A stretch of DNA of 64,000 nucleotides, from contig NW_019211454.1 in the NCBI RefSeq assembly GCF_002443255.2, positions 65,650,179-65,714,178 of the forward strand. Reading direction: 5' to 3'. The translations under genes and the position numbers were made by a program. Of the stretch, positions 23,694 to 38,222 are shown piece after piece (position 1 is the stretch's first letter; every line of letters begins with the position of its first letter). The notes under the pieces are model-generated. The model ran no database searches. It was not told the origin of the DNA and worked only from the letters and a program-made list of their open reading frames with translations. This DNA comes from Varroa destructor (taxonomy: Eukaryota; Arthropoda; Arachnida; Mesostigmata; Varroidae).

Positions 23694-26600
23694 GAAAGTC
23701 AACTAGAAATTATCCAGACACTTAGCGATCTAAAAGTATCGTTTTGAGGCTACTGATTTTATACAAATAAACAGTAGCCGATTAAGAAGAGCGAGGTAGA
23801 GTCCTCGTATCTCCTACTCAGAATTTGGCAAAGGGTACGCTTTTTGAACGCGGCTAAATGAGACGTATAATAAAATGAAAATGCAGGACAGGGTAGTACT
23901 CTCATTTTATACTTAACGCTCTATAAAGTTGGTGGCGTCTTATAGCTAGCTTAACGTCCAAGTTCTGCTCGTAAACGTACGCTATAATAATATTGTATAA
24001 CATATATGTCCGTTACAATGCAGATGTGAAATGCTATTACAGCCGAACGGACTGACTTTTGTTTTGTTTGTTCATTAGTGGCCTTTAAAGGTATTGTCCG
24101 GCTTTGTACCGCTGGTCATGTAGACAGTGAGAGAGCAACGATGCAATGTTATCTTCAACGGGTGAACAATAAGACTGGAGATCGTTTCATACAAAATGAA
24201 TTGTCAGTCAATCTTAACTATCTACAGTCAGTCGATAGGTTTGGTGTCAATACCACAGTCAGCAGTCGGAAGTAACTGCTTTCCCAGCAATATTGTCCTT
24301 TTATTTATGCAGCTAGCGTGTTTTCGAGATATTGCCAAAGGTCCATCTGACGGTAGACTCAACGATTCGACGGTAAGAACAAATACGCTAACAAGAAACA
24401 ACTTGGTGTATTTAACTATATTTGCTAGCAGCCCGTAATTCTTGCGCTCTCAATTATTATTTCAATGTATTTACAAATTGGTCCCTCAGGCTAAATACAA
24501 CACGCGATACCACAATTTTGCACTGAAAAGTTATGTTACGGGCGCTTTCTCCGAACTACTTGGGCAGGGTCAGAACCGCTAGCATGTAACGACCCATTAA
24601 CTAGGACGACACTAAATAGAGCCCTATGTAGAATCACTCCAAAAGATTATATTTTTTTTTATTTTTTACCGTTCCAAATATCAACAGCTAAATGTGTGGC
24701 GTACATATAATACAGCTGGGCAGAGCACTGGCAATAAGCTCACGGTCTAGCCTAATCTTGTTCTTGATAGAATGTTTGAAGTGAAAAGAATCATACTACA
24801 TTGGTCCACAATATTGCCCCTTCCGTGATTGACGAACTCTGCCCAAATGTTTGAACCCGTTTCGCCGAAACTTCGACAATTGGTTTCAAAGGAATGGTCT
24901 GATCAGGTCTCAAAATTGCAGCAATGTGGCCGCTAATTTAGATCGATAAGGAAGGAAAAAAACATGTGATTTGTGTGCTAAAGTTTGTGTTAGCGGGCAG
25001 CTGAAGAACCTCTTAATGTTTGCAGGACGGCCTTTACGATTTTTGCAGTGGGGGGCTGCAGTTGTCGCGAAGCATGGTGATTAGATCTTGTCCGGTCCGA
25101 TGTCTTTGTATCAGTTAGCCTTATTTTGGGCTATGTCGAAATGCAGATTAATCATCTGACCTTTTTCAAACAATGTGTTAGACCTCAACAATACCATTCG
25201 ACATCCTGCGGTTTTAATTGAACCTAGGTCCAGTTGTAATCGCTGAAATGTTTACGCCTTTTTTATGCTAACATAGGGGCACCACTTTTAGTTTCCTGTG
25301 GTACTTGTGTGCACGTCTCTGCCGTTGTGGAAATTACGTGGTGCTAGACGAGCTAGGGAGCGGGAATAGCAAGCCGATACGGCTTGTTCACCTTATTATC
25401 TTATCACCTTATCACCTAAATATCGACTTTTCGAGTAAACCCCATTAAATAAAAAAAAAAACGTACGGCAGTTACAATTCATTTTTATGACTAACTATCG
25501 ATCTGATTAGCGACCGCATCTCTGAAAGTATCTGAAAACGATTCTTGTCGAGGTTGGCCGATATAAACCTCAAACAAGCAATTTCACAAACTACTCGCGT
25601 TCTCTGCTTCTATCCACTCCGGAGTCATGCTCTTATCGACCGCCTCACAACTGCTTCGATCTGTTGAAATCGCATATTGAGCCGGTGCAATGCATTGTAG
25701 AATAAACGTTGAAACGATGTTTTCAGCTACCTGGAATAGCTATATTTCGAAGCATGCCCTGATGTCGAAAAGCAAAAGAAACGACAGACTTGTTGCCTGA
25801 ATACAGCCTGTTTCTTTCCCGTTCATATAAAACTACAAGGCAAAAATTGTCTTGGTAATTAATTATAAAGTAATCGATAATGCTCCATGATAATTTCCAG
25901 CCTTTTACGGTTTGAATTCGAACTATGCTGAGTCTTCCCCCAAAATGCTGGACCAATTTAGTGCTTCGCGTTAAACAGCTTTCTAAATGTCGAAGCTTAC
26001 AGATTGCCCGTACACTCCTCTCCCTCTCTCGTCCAGAATGCATATATACATACACAAGGTGTTTCAAAAATGTGCGCACTACGATTTGATTAGACCGTGC
26101 CTTTCGGACACTACAATCATTAATGCCAATCGCTTAAATGTACTTTTTTCTTTTAGCACGCCATGGAAGCTGAATCTGTGAACCAAAAAGCTTGTTATCA
26201 TTAGTAATAACGTATTAACCAGAACGGTAGAAATTTGGACATCTGCGATGGAAGGAAAAAGTGAACATTTAAATAATAATTATATGTAAACTTAATCATT
26301 GACATTATCTTGGAACACAAATGACCTTTGACCCATATTGTATATATCTACATATATATGAACCCAATATTTATCTCTCAAATTATCGTTAATCCCATAA
26401 CATTTGTTCTCTGGACTTTCCTATTTCTGGCATCACCTGCTTAAGTCTACCGGAAAGCAAGGATTAATCTATAGGTACCGTTTAGTAAGTTAACGACCTT
26501 CTTGTAAAAGATTGAAAATATTGGACCGTTCGTGCCTACTCTAAAAATGAAGCGAAATATTGAGATTGCGAAACACTGTCCCTCAGATTAGGCGCACACC

Positions 26601-27344
26601 AGCCGCACGTAATTCTTTCAGGTAAGAGTCCGCTCATGGCCGAACGCTTGTTAGGTTTTGCGCTCCAGTAAAATACTATTAAACGTGGTCTTCATCGAGA
26701 GCATGTCTAGGTCGCTCTTCAGATCGCATAACTAGGGAAAGAATTAGAGATAGATCAAATCTGGGCAGACGTCTGCTTCAGTGATACGAAAAAATCGACT
26801 CGTCCGCAAAAGCCAAAATCACAGTCTCACATCACGCATCATAGAGACTATCTCGCTACAACAATATAGGCTTATGCCGTTATCGTAGCTAATGATGTTT
26901 GTCTAGGTTAACCATCGATGCCTGAATCGCTTAGGCCAACTAGGAGACAAAACATCCGAGAAACTTCTCACGTCAAGTTCGTTTGCTAATTTCATTCACG
27001 TTTTTGTTTAATGTTTACATCTGGTTTAATACTTAGGAACACATCTGGCTAGCAAATGAGCACTTTTAAATCAATTATTTCTAAGAACCTTTTAGCCGCA
27101 GAATCGGAGGCGTTGGAATATCTCAATGGTATAGGCAATATGATAGCAAAGTAATCATTGTTCTAACAGGAAATGTTATTAATACTCACCGGCCTCAACG
27201 ACTAAACTGCAGTCGTCAATTCCGCCAGAACCCGTTTCAGTACGTGACACTTTGAATCATTGCGTCCGCTTGTATGGACGATTACGGTGCTCGCAGTAAA
27301 GTCGGACCTTAAGGAGAAGCTAAGAATTACGTAGTAAAACTATG

Positions 27345-27360
27345 AGGGTTTTAAAACCCT
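27345..27360. repeat. 16-nt perfect palindrome
   Basis: agggttttaaaaccct, perfectly self-complementary with no loop. It could be a dimeric binding site or chance. Confidence 0.85.
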
Positions 27361-28500
27361 GTTGATGCCCTCTTGAGAGATCCTAGAGAGTACATCATTT
27401 TTGTGCTCATAAAGACTTGAGTAACTAGCTTTTCTACCTTACCGCGTTTCTATTTTATGTACTGCCCTGCATTAAAGAGCAATAGGTCAGGCCAGGCCGT
27501 CCTGGTAACACATCTGTTCTCTACGATCATAAGATAGGTGACTTCAAGCCATGTATGGTGAGAAATAACGTCATCGCTTCGCGTGGCCAAATACAAGGCC
27601 TTGTAGTATCCTATGTTCGCCCGGCTGATTCAGAATCAACCGTATACGTATGGTAGAGGAGCTTGTCTGTGCACTGGAAGAGCTGTCCTCTCATTCTGTT
27701 GCTTGCCTGGTCACTGCCGGCAACTTCAACACCCTTTAAGACACCCTCATGAATTATGGCTCCTAAATAGTCGACTCGACCTCGACACCGACTTTTCGTT
27801 ATCGAAGTTCGTTAATCGATACATTTGCTGCGAACGCAACCAGAGATAGGGAATAAGGATCATTAACTGCCATAGAGCGCATATATACCGATAATGATAG
27901 ACCATAGATAAGTTACATCTGCGCGGACTGTCAAATGCCAAGTTCTATCGCGACGCTTAAATTTAGACAAGCCCCTGGAACGCACGCATGAGGCTCCCAC
28001 TGTATCTGAGGTTGTAAATGTTAAAATGTAAATTTTCTAGTCTTTCTGTTTTTCCCGGAAGCACGAACTGTCGCTCACCAAAGTTGCAGCCTTGTTTGGA
28101 GGGTTCAAATGGTCTTCAGAATTATGGCCGAGGCCCGAGTTGTTTTGTTTAGGCTCTATTTTTAAGATGATTTGTCGAAAACGTATGCGCCCTAAAAGCA
28201 ACTATAGCTTGAACGGGTGGAAATTCGTTTCATTGCAGATGCAGAACAACAGCCATACAAGTTGCTAATAGACCGCGGCCATTTGTCCGATTAGCCCCTC
28301 AGTTCTAATAAGTCACTTCTCAAAGATTTTTGCGTCAAGAGGTACGATACCACGCGAGGTGCTTCTGTCCCTGCAGCGCGAAAATGAAGGATTGCAATAT
28401 AAAACGATATCCAGGATTTTACAATGCTTATCCAAGACCTTGGAAGCCTACATAACAAGAACGCCGTTGGTCCAAATAAAGCGATGAAATATAATAAACT

Positions 28501-28720
28501 TCTTCATTTTAGTTTTATCGATATACTCATTATTCTTATTTTATGATTCTCACTTTTCTAATATAATCTTACTTTATTCGAAATGACTATAATTTCTATA
28601 ATATTTATTATTTTAAGAATATCAAATAGAACGTTTAAAAGCTAGTATATAGTTACTTGTATATATAACGTTTTTAGAAGTATACCATTATTAATAATAA
28701 TTATAATAATTCGCATCGAG
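28501..28720. other. AT-rich island
   Basis: About 220 nt of markedly higher AT content than its surroundings, with TA- and TTAT-rich sequence and no ORF. Could be a matrix-attachment or nucleosome-poor region, or part of an old mobile element; nothing distinguishes these. Confidence 0.5.
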
Positions 28721-30698
28721 CATCTTAAATGTGCCGCCATGCTAGCACCTGGCAGAAGTGAGTGTCCCTAAAAATATGCTCAACCTTTTCACTGCGCTTG
28801 TACAGCAGAACAGAAGAGCCATGATGACAAAAAGGCCAAAGTTCCGCCTTCTACACAGACAACTGCCCTAGTTCAGGAGGACAATCTAAGCCCATTCCCA
28901 ATTTCCATTTCGCTGAAGGGCCTCAAATAAGACCGCCAAGGAAGTCAAGACTAAGACGAAAACAATGAACTTAGAAGGGAAGGCAGGACAATGGCCAGCG
29001 ACACATTGTAACTCGCCAGCTTGTCGATTTCGCGTACCCGTGAAAGTTTAGTTGGACTGCGTGTTTGGCTGCTAATTTCAGGGACACGTTATGGACTGGG
29101 TTCGAACGCGGCCATGGAGGCACGTTGTTCTATGTCGGTAGCTAACCGTCTAATGGGATGCCTAAAGGTGGTACCGGACATAACACTCGATACGTACAGG
29201 TTACCTCTTATCTGTGTTAACCGGTCGCTTTTCCTTGCGAACAGTAGGATTTCTATTGCGCACGTAACCGGATAGTGTTGCTTATTTGACTATTGGGCAG
29301 AAAGGTCTTGTGGAGTGCTGACTGGTCTCACAATCGAGAACCTCGAACAATTCAATCTCGCTAAAAGCTCTTTCGTGAAAATAATAGACAAATAGCGTTT
29401 CTCCTTGTTGACTCGTAGCTGTTGTTTGAAGACTTCGTCATCTCTTCAATGGAAGCCTTTGAGACCACTCTTATATAACCGATATGACGTTGGGATATGG
29501 CATTTGGGGTGATTATGAATTGTTCCGTACACTCGCTCAAATATCGAGAGATTGGCTTCTTGACCAATGATTTCTAGCAATGTGTTTACTACGCGTCCTT
29601 CTCGTAGGCGTTTAAAAATAAAAATATAAAAAACTATTGTGGTCATAAAAACAGAACAAGGACTCGTCGGCCGGTGGACAGGCAAACTAGATTAAAGATA
29701 TCGAGACAAACAGAAACATTAAGATTAATCTTTTGGCGCATATTGGCTAAAATGTCTGCCAATCTAACAGAACTTATTCTGATAGTGTTGTTGAATGGCT
29801 TCTCTAGTCTTATTAAATTATTACGCTTCAACTAATATGATAATGAGATAAAAACAATGACTAACGATTTTTATTGAAAGTATTTTTGAACAAAACGACG
29901 AATTCGAAATTATCTTCCTCACAACCTATATTTTCAACTCCTGTTTTGCCTTCGATTTCGAAAATTGGCGCCACTGTCGCACAGAGCCATCCGATCGTTG
30001 TTTTCGCATCAGCTGCCCATTTCTCTTGTACAAACACGAACTAAATAGAATAACAGCTAATGTAACCAACGACTTATCCGCTAACATGGACAGGTGATTT
30101 ATGCTTCCTTCTTCATCCAACATATAATTAACGTAACCAAATTATGCAATAGTCTGACAATTCGAGACAGAATCAGGCTGACAGCTTAAGCCATGGTGAC
30201 TTAAAGGCAAATAATTGAATACTCGTATTCTAGCCCGAAGAAGCTTGAACACGTTTTTGACTCATGCGGTCGACACATAAATCATACTCACACGAATGTA
30301 GAGGAAAAAAAAATGCGAAACTATTCTATGAAACACACAAGCTCTCATCACACTAACTAGTCTTCATTAGCACTAGTAAAGCTTTCGTCTAGTAGGCTCA
30401 GGTTGTCTAGTAGGTCTGTTATTGCGAGTATTGACACCTGAACAGAGCACAAACGATGCTATATGTAAATCCTATCAAGTTCTTCTAAAGCTCGTATACC
30501 GTAGGTATCGGAAGCACTACTATATAGTCTTAGGATGTATCAAATGGTTACGGTCATCATTAGGCACATATATATAGAGTTGTAATCGTTGAAGACGTAA
30601 AATCGGTGAAACGTTGAAGACTATAATTTTTTTTATCTTATTTATTTATATGACTAAAATCACGAGTCGGAACAGTATTCAAGAGCCAATAGAGATAT

Positions 30699-30768
30699 GT
30701 TCAAATTTCTATTAAAGCGGTAACTACGGTTTTGTTCAAATTTCTATTAAAGCGGTAACTACGGTTTA
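30699..30768 (+). repeat. Tandem duplication of a 35-bp unit (2 copies)
   Basis: Units 30699-30733 and 30734-30768 differ only at the last base. Each begins gttcaaatttct and ends aactacggttt plus one base. The near-identity indicates a recent duplication. No function is visible. Confidence 0.95.
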
Positions 30769-33700
30769 GCTAACTAAAACATTGTGTTTCACTCAACACT
30801 TATTATTTGATTGGGATTTCCCCTTTTTTTTCGACCATCCGATTGTGACATACCTTATAGGGATGAATAACATAAACACAGCGATGTGTTGAAATCAATG
30901 TGAAACGTATCACGTATCTGTGCGCAAGTATCATGAAATACATGGTCACGGCCAGCCTTAACGGCTTAGACAACTCTGACAGACAACTCTTACTATTTGG
31001 CATCTTGCTTTTTAGCTGGGCAGAAATCCCTGTCATAGATAAAGGTAAAATATATACATAAAAGAAAGTATGACACTCTGTAGTAGCTGTTCCGTGCACC
31101 TACATACTCACCCGTAAGTTTTCTGTTTTTTCCGTGAATGCCTGAATGTACAGCGATGAGCAGAATTATTAAAGTAATTCTGACGTTTTCACCGTTATTG
31201 TTACGTATATTACTCTGTTAACATACACCGATTGTCCACGGTTTTAGCGAAGCACTTCTAATGCCTTCGGTACCAATTTTGAACTAGCTATTTAATGGAA
31301 GGTCTGATGATACTGCTGCTATCAGCTAGGAAGTGGTACGGGTCAGTTTGTTGGTTATCTGCCATCTGTTTTGAAATAATTGTTTATCAGGACCAATTCG
31401 AGGCCGCGAGCGGGCTATCATTGTGATGTTACTTCCGTCCAAGTTCACCACACAAGTTTGTAGCTCTGCGGCCGCAATAAAAGAGGAGCACATGACTCAG
31501 GGCAGCGACTGTCTGCCCTTTCTGACGCCATTACCTCTTTTGCTCTCACACGTTATGTTCTCAATTTTGTATCGCTATAGCGGCGATCGCTAATACAACG
31601 GCGTGCGAAATGCTATATATTATATAAGTTCCATTTCCTTCGAAGTGAATTGACCCAGGATTCTTAACCTAGGCGTCACCTGGTGGGAACATCCTGAGAT
31701 ATAGGGAACTGATAAAATAAACCCGCTATTTAATCCTAAATTTCGTATTACGGTCGTAGGGAAACAGCTGACGGAGCAACGGAAGGATGTTTGACGTAAA
31801 CGTCAGGATCGCGGATCGCTAGCCAGTTGGCCATCTGATAAACAGATGTCCAGCTATATGCAAAGTGGCTATAGGCTAAAGCGGAAAGTATGTGCTCAAA
31901 TACGCATATATCATAGGTTTATCTTAAGCTAATTATTAGTCTGCCTCTGGTCTTCAGTTATATTTCTGTTCGTGTTTTTTTACTAATTGTCTACTATTTA
32001 TACCAACGTGACAATGTTGCCTTTACCACACCTAATAGTTATGCTTGCCAAAGAGTTAAGGACTAATTTAACCTAGTCTAGCGGAAGTTACTTTAACTTC
32101 ATCTACACTGCACGATCTGTTAGCATTGCATCAGGCTGCAGCTGCACCAGTTAGGCTACGTATTCCACAACATCGCCAGCAACAGCAGCGACAAGGACAA
32201 CGTAGGTCATTGGCCTTTGGCTTCGTTTTGCCCTGCGCTATGCCGATCATGTGCTCGGCGATTGCCTCGATGCTGTCGGTTATTTATATCTTTAAAGCGG
32301 CAACAGTACTGCTTTTACTCTTTGTTGCAGAAAACATTTTGCTGCTTTTAGTACCCTGGAGTGTACTTAGTGAGGGGGTAGAGAAGAGAGCAACGAAAAG
32401 ATCTTAATAGGGGCTCGTGTGGACGAAAGAGCGTCATCGTAGTTTGCCCTGCCCAAACGGGCGACAGTCAAAGAGAGGCTTCTGGGTGAAGCTAAGCGAT
32501 CTACTAGGTCGCTTATGCGCGCCGTTGTTTTGCTTTCTACAGAAAAACCTCTTTCTTTGGAAAACAGTTCCGTCGAGGTTGTGCTCCCTTATCCTACCGA
32601 AGTGAACAGTGACGGCTGTTGCCAACCGTCGAAAGCGATCTTACTCTTTTTCCGCAATAGCGAAATGGTTCACCACCAAAACCAGGTACCGATAAAGCCG
32701 CTACTGTCACTGCTGTGGCGGGCAAAGCGAAGTATACAAACAGGCTATGTTGCGCGCCACCAGACGGGTATTTTTCGGTGAGTTCGTAATGCTACGCCGG
32801 TCTGCGGATTTTACGTTCGGTGGCACTGACCTGTGCCCCTTGGAAACTACCCCCAAGTCTTGCACCTTGTATACGCTCGATGAGCTAGGACAACTACCAG
32901 GCTCAAAATCTCCCTCTCAACAATATTTCCTCAGCACCGTCACCGTTACTAAAACGATTCTCTCATTCGACTTTGCCGACCTGCTACCCTATGTGCATGT
33001 TCAAATTCTTTCCCGTTCTGTATAAGCGTCCCAGTGTCCTAACCATTCCCAATGCCGTTACGGATCCTTGTCTCGTAGAAGCGGCCAGCTCCTCGTGGGG
33101 GGCCCTGGATGGCTGCGGAAACGTATTCTTTCTTGGTCGTCCTATATAGCTTGGCTTCCCTTTTTCGAGCCAGCGTTGAAATTGTTTGCCCTTTATAGGC
33201 CCTAGCTCCAGTTATAACCGTGTGTCGTCGCGCGTAACGGGTTCTAGCGCGTTTATCGAGCAGGCTACAGAAACAGACTGCAAATTTCCCTATTTTGAGT
33301 AAAACGGTAACTGCAGCGGCGGCAAAGCTCCGTTCATCCGAAACGAACGTTTTGTGATCAATGGACAGATGATTGATAAGTGAAAACAAATATATATATT
33401 TATTTATTTATGTGCTATGAATGATTATCATTTTTCTCTGCAAATATTAACGCAGAACTTATGTCTGCAAGTGATGATTCGCACCGTCGCATTCGACGCT
33501 AGAAATTTTGTTTCATATCATTCACAGGTTGACATATAATCTTACGAATCGCGTCTGAAGTGAAAAAAAAAAAAAACTTTATAGAATAAATGAGTCGCCC
33601 TTTGACGTAGCACTTTTTGCCCCCCACTTGTAACAAGTGTCCCCATTATCGTATTTTCGGGCGAATTTCGAATCAACAATGGCTTTGTAGTAATTGTCTT

Positions 33701-35459
33701 TGTGGTATGTTACTTGTTCGGAATCGATTCCAACGGTAGCACTTTAGAAAGAACCCTTTTAGTTGTCGGTGTCGTTGTGCCTAGCTCCTCGTAGGTTACA
33801 GAAAACTGCGTAGAGGCAGACCCTTTTGCATTTGACATTTCTAAGCTCCCGGATGGTTAGGAAAGAAAGTAAATAGGAATAAGCATGCCAACAGAATAAC
33901 CTTTGCGGACATCCAGAAAAATTCAGAGATTCAACAGTCAGTTACGTATCAGCTATTGTGCTTGAGTTAGGGTCAAAAAGTCGTGTTTTAAACCTAGTGT
34001 ACCATTTCTAAGGTCTGTTGCTGATCTATTAAAAAAACAAGTTCGATCCTAAAAGGACGCTCACTGACACACATATGCTATACCTGATAATGGCTCGCAA
34101 AGGTTTGTAAGGACTAGCGTCAAGAGGCGCGCACCTTTTGTACAGCTTTCTTTTGACGCGTAGACAATAGGCCACAAGGCGCATATGCCAGCTGTGAATT
34201 AACAGAGCATATTAGCTATAGGTTGTACACGCATTTGTCGACCGGAAAGGTAGACCGGAAAATTTCACAGAAGATAAAGCGTAAAAAAGATCAAAAACAT
34301 ACTCCATATCATAGCGTATAATAGTCGATTCTATTTAGCTTTAATTCTCTACAATCGTTCGTCTATTATCGTCGTTTTCCTTTGACAATATCCGTCCTCG
34401 AATAATCGTCGGGTGCATTTAGCAGTATAAAGTGATGGATCGACACTACCATCCATCGTCGCCGTTAAAGTTCCCATTGTTAAAATGCAATACCAATCAA
34501 TCTATACTACAGAATCATTGCTCCTAGGCTGCTTATAGGCAGCGTAGCTGACAAACATAAGGTCAATATCAATGGCAGAAATAAAAGTCAAAGAGTTTGA
34601 TGCTTTATGCAATAAAGTCATATATAAAGCGAACGTTAAATAGCCTCTATGAATAAAACGAAAGAAAAAAGAATAATTAACTACAGGCTCGTTGTATATA
34701 AACAGTACTCACTGTTTAAAATCAATAGAAAACTTGTCGTTTTTCAGTCGAACCCCTTCAGTCAAGCTCTCACTGTGCACGAACGTAGACATAGACAGGC
34801 ATTGTTGTTTTTACATAACAGAATATAGCATGTTTCTGTCCAGTACGTATTATGCGTTTAAAATTTTGCATCATTCACGATCTACATTCGGTATACGTAT
34901 GGGCTGGTATATTCACAGTAACTGCACTGCGCACCCCGGGTCCGCTCCTCAGCCAGGAATGGTTCGAAGTGTTATTAGGTAATAGCTCGTTCGTTCGTTT
35001 ACACACTTTCGACACGCCGTGTTTTTGATATCGATTTGTGTACGCGTCTGTTTTTTAGCGTTCCAGCAAGCCTAGCTGATTTCTAATCACTATCTGTCTT
35101 TTTGCGACGTTACTATATATCGCTTTTCGACGAAAAGCATCGAGCAGAAGCCTTCATCTTAAAGCACACTTTGTTACAACCCACTACAACAAATGAGATC
35201 TAACTTTCAATTCAACTATCTGGGCATGCATTTTTGTTCGACAACTCCCCCTTATCTGCCATCTTATATGTCGCTACCAGATTAGTCCTGATGTTCGTGA
35301 AGGTGCTCAACGCACCGCAATGAACTATCGTACGTTCCCGCCGCATCAAATATGAATGTATTTGGCTGATGAAAACATCTGATGAAGAGAAGATCAAAAA
35401 AGCCATATTCTTTCAAACAGAAAAAACTGAAACATTTCCCTTAGCCGTTTCTTATTAAC

Positions 35460-35462
<3 letters not shown>

Positions 35463-35514
<52 letters not shown>
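35463..35514. repeat. (TA)n microsatellite, about 52 nt
   Basis: Long uninterrupted TA run. The YI-repeat ORF that crosses it is only the translation of the microsatellite. Confidence 0.95.
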
Positions 35515-35517
<3 letters not shown>

Positions 35518-35950
35518 CGTTTGTGTACATATGTATAACAGTATATATAAACCCCTTAGAATGGCGGACTTGGTGACATTGTCCTTCTGTAGAAGCAAAA
35601 CCACACGATCCCATGTTGGCTTCACTCTATATTGAAAATTCATGTCACAGTTGTTTACGGCGTTCGTTAGTTCCGCTTCATTTCAATGTTTGCACGGTCT
35701 GTAAGATTTTTATTAATGTTATATACAGTCAATATCCGCTTAACCAGTTACAATGAAGACATCAGCTATCAGTTGAATACTTATGACTGAGTACGGCAGC
35801 TGCGTCGAGCTAGACAGCGTCCCTAACAGTACGAGTAACGTCAAGGGCGGCCACGTTAACAGCAAAAAGCCGTTTAGTTAGCAGCAGTGAGCCTAGCTAC
35901 GCGGGCAACGGACCATATTCCATTACATATTATAGAATAAATAATATACA

Positions 35951-35981
35951 TACGACTCCTTTATGCTATAAAGGAGTCGTA
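35951..35981. repeat. Perfect hairpin, 13-bp arms, 5-nt loop
   Basis: Arms 35951-35963 (tacgactccttta) and 35969-35981, loop tgcta. A T-run follows at once on the plus strand, so it superficially resembles a bacterial terminator, but nothing else here is bacterial. Confidence 0.95.
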
Positions 35982-36771
35982 GACTTTTTTTCTTATTGGT
36001 TCGCTATTGCTACGAGCTTTTCTAGCACTGATTTTTGTATCGGCTTTGGTGCCGCCGGCGGCGATAGCAGCGCCACAACTACCTGTAGTGATCGCTAGAA
36101 GGCGAACAAGCTGCAATGTCCAAGGCAGTGGCCCCTCCGTTGTTGCCCCGCTCAGCGTTACGAGGCTGCCCGGAAGGCCATGAACATTTAGTGATTCCAG
36201 TAACAGCGGCAACTACAAAAGCCGTCAATGGCTGTTGCCGATGACCTGTAGTTCCCAAAGCATACTGCAGGCTGCGTGTCCATCACAAGAAAGGAGCAGT
36301 AAAAACAATTGTTGTTACCGTTATTTCACTCTTTGGCTGATTCTGCTACTGCTGCTGCCGTCGCTGATACTGGCCTACACCTGTAGAATTACTCGCCATC
36401 GAAGAACGGCGAACGCTGTAGATGGTTCCTGGTTCGTTTCCCACTTTTTACGCTGACGAGAGTCGCACTACGAAACGTACCACCGCTAAAAAACTAAACG
36501 TCGCAACTAGTGAAAGCCAGTTGACATCTAGGTTCATACTGCAATGGATTACGACCTTTTTTCTCTATTTTTATGTTATTTCACTAACTTTCTCCGCATA
36601 GCTTGTGCAGTAGGTATACTGAAGCCATAGCGTGGAACAATCACTGGATCGCCAAATGAATCGATGGCGCAAAGATATCGGTGCGGTGATTTGCTTTATC
36701 TGAAAGTACCCTTTTATTTGTTACGAGGTACATAATTGCTCAACCATTAAATATATCAGTGCTCTATACGT

Positions 36772-36785
36772 GTACGTATACGTAC
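36772..36785. repeat. 14-nt perfect palindrome
   Basis: gtacgtatacgtac is perfectly self-complementary and sits in a wider ACGT-rich stretch. Confidence 0.85.
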
Positions 36786-38035
36786 GTGACAACGAGATCC
36801 TGTCGCTGTTCTACAACAGCCATCGAGACAAGGTGCCAGATATACATACATATTATATAGTTTAATGGGCTGATCTAGCATAGCAGCGCAATCGCATGAA
36901 AGTGCGATATAGCTGCCGATAGGCACGATAAAGTATGGTAGTTGAAGCGGAGGATTTAAATTGCAACAATCGATTTTGTCCCGGGCTCCTATAACAGAAT
37001 GCTTTTCCTAAGATCCGGCGGCCTTGCTAACACTAAAAGGACGCCATCTACAACCTTCTGCGTATTCTGTTTCATGCGGAACACCTTTTTTATAAATGCG
37101 TCTCTTTTTTCTTCGTTGTTGATTAGCCACTTGTCAGGAGATAGACCAAAACAACATTTCATTTGAAAAATCGCTCCCGACGCTATCCCGGCTAATCTTT
37201 GAGATACATCTATCGTTTATGTACGATGCGTTGGCAGTTGTTGGCAAAGCTTTATGTCAAGCTAAGCCGGCCGACCGACCGCAGAGTCAGCCTGCCTCTG
37301 CGCGAGTAGATATACGTAACTATTGCCACTAAGTGTGGAATAAGCGTTGCCAAGTGTTCGGTCAACTATTTCTGTTTTTATACATGCTAGCAGACATCGC
37401 GCGTCGAAACGTGCAATATATGCCACACGTTATATGGAACTATTACATAGATCATACAAAGCATAATGGAGATAAATACTGGTTGGGTGTTATGCGAAAA
37501 GGGGGAACAGAAAAAAAATATGCTTACACGTGAGAAGAAGGAAAATTACAACCCGTTACTATTATTTTGCATGAACATGGCTGCTATTTGTTAATGATAG
37601 CATCACAGTACTCATTGTGTGGCCAGGTAGTAAATGCTTGAGACTGTCATTTTCGTTACCGATATCATTTTATACTTCCGTTCCAACGCTCAGGCAATCC
37701 ATAGGCAAGGCATCGTAAGCAACTCGCCTGACAAAGACGTCAGAACGTGTTACCCCCCTGTGTCAACGTTATGTGTGCACGTACGCGTCATTTACTGTGG
37801 CTCAGCGCTTGTTGCATCTTTCTTCTTGTCGTTTTCAATATACACACACACACATTGCATAAATGGATAAAGGCAGTGTTTAGACTAGTGTTTGATAGAA
37901 TCAAAGTATGCCTGGGGGATTCATACGATGAGCTGAGCAATAATAGCAAGAAACTGCTGTTCTACCTAGAGTAAGTTCGACTTACCTGCCTTACATCCCA
38001 ACTCTATATAGGAGTAGTGACAAAATAATTTATCA

Positions 38036-38061
38036 TATATATATATATATATATATATATA
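38036..38061. repeat. (AT)n microsatellite
   Basis: About 26 nt AT run, roughly 160 bp from the gag remnant. Confidence 0.9.
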
Positions 38062-38222
38062 CCACTCCGCTATTCTGCTTTTAAATGTATTTAAACGGTT
38101 TAAGACCATTTGCGGTCTGGGCTAGTTTCTCCTTGAAAGATCACTCCGTGCACATAAACCGAATTTTTTCTTTTCGGCTGCTGATCTATTGATGTTAAAG
38201 TATGCGCATCTAGGTGTTCTCA

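Larger units (their letters stand above)
23703..38222. other. Upstream gene desert, proximal part
   Basis: No coding gene can be supported. A GC-richer patch at 32.1-33.4 kb contains several overlapping ORFs on both strands with no homology and no consistent frame. It and a patch at 36.0-36.5 kb (both strands open, GCC/GCA-rich) could be untranslated first exons or promoter DNA of Met, which is transcribed away from here on the minus strand. I found no decisive TATA or initiator element. Confidence 0.4.

Noticed and set aside
33039..33389. 116-codon minus-strand ORF in a GC-richer patch, considered as a Met 5' exon
   Set aside because: No convincing donor in phase 1 and no homology.
35455..35643. 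Minus-strand ORF with a Tyr-Ile repeat
   Set aside because: Produced by the TA microsatellite at 35463-35514.
35951..35995. Hairpin followed by T-run, resembling a rho-independent terminator
   Set aside because: The window is eukaryotic; no bacterial genes or insert nearby.
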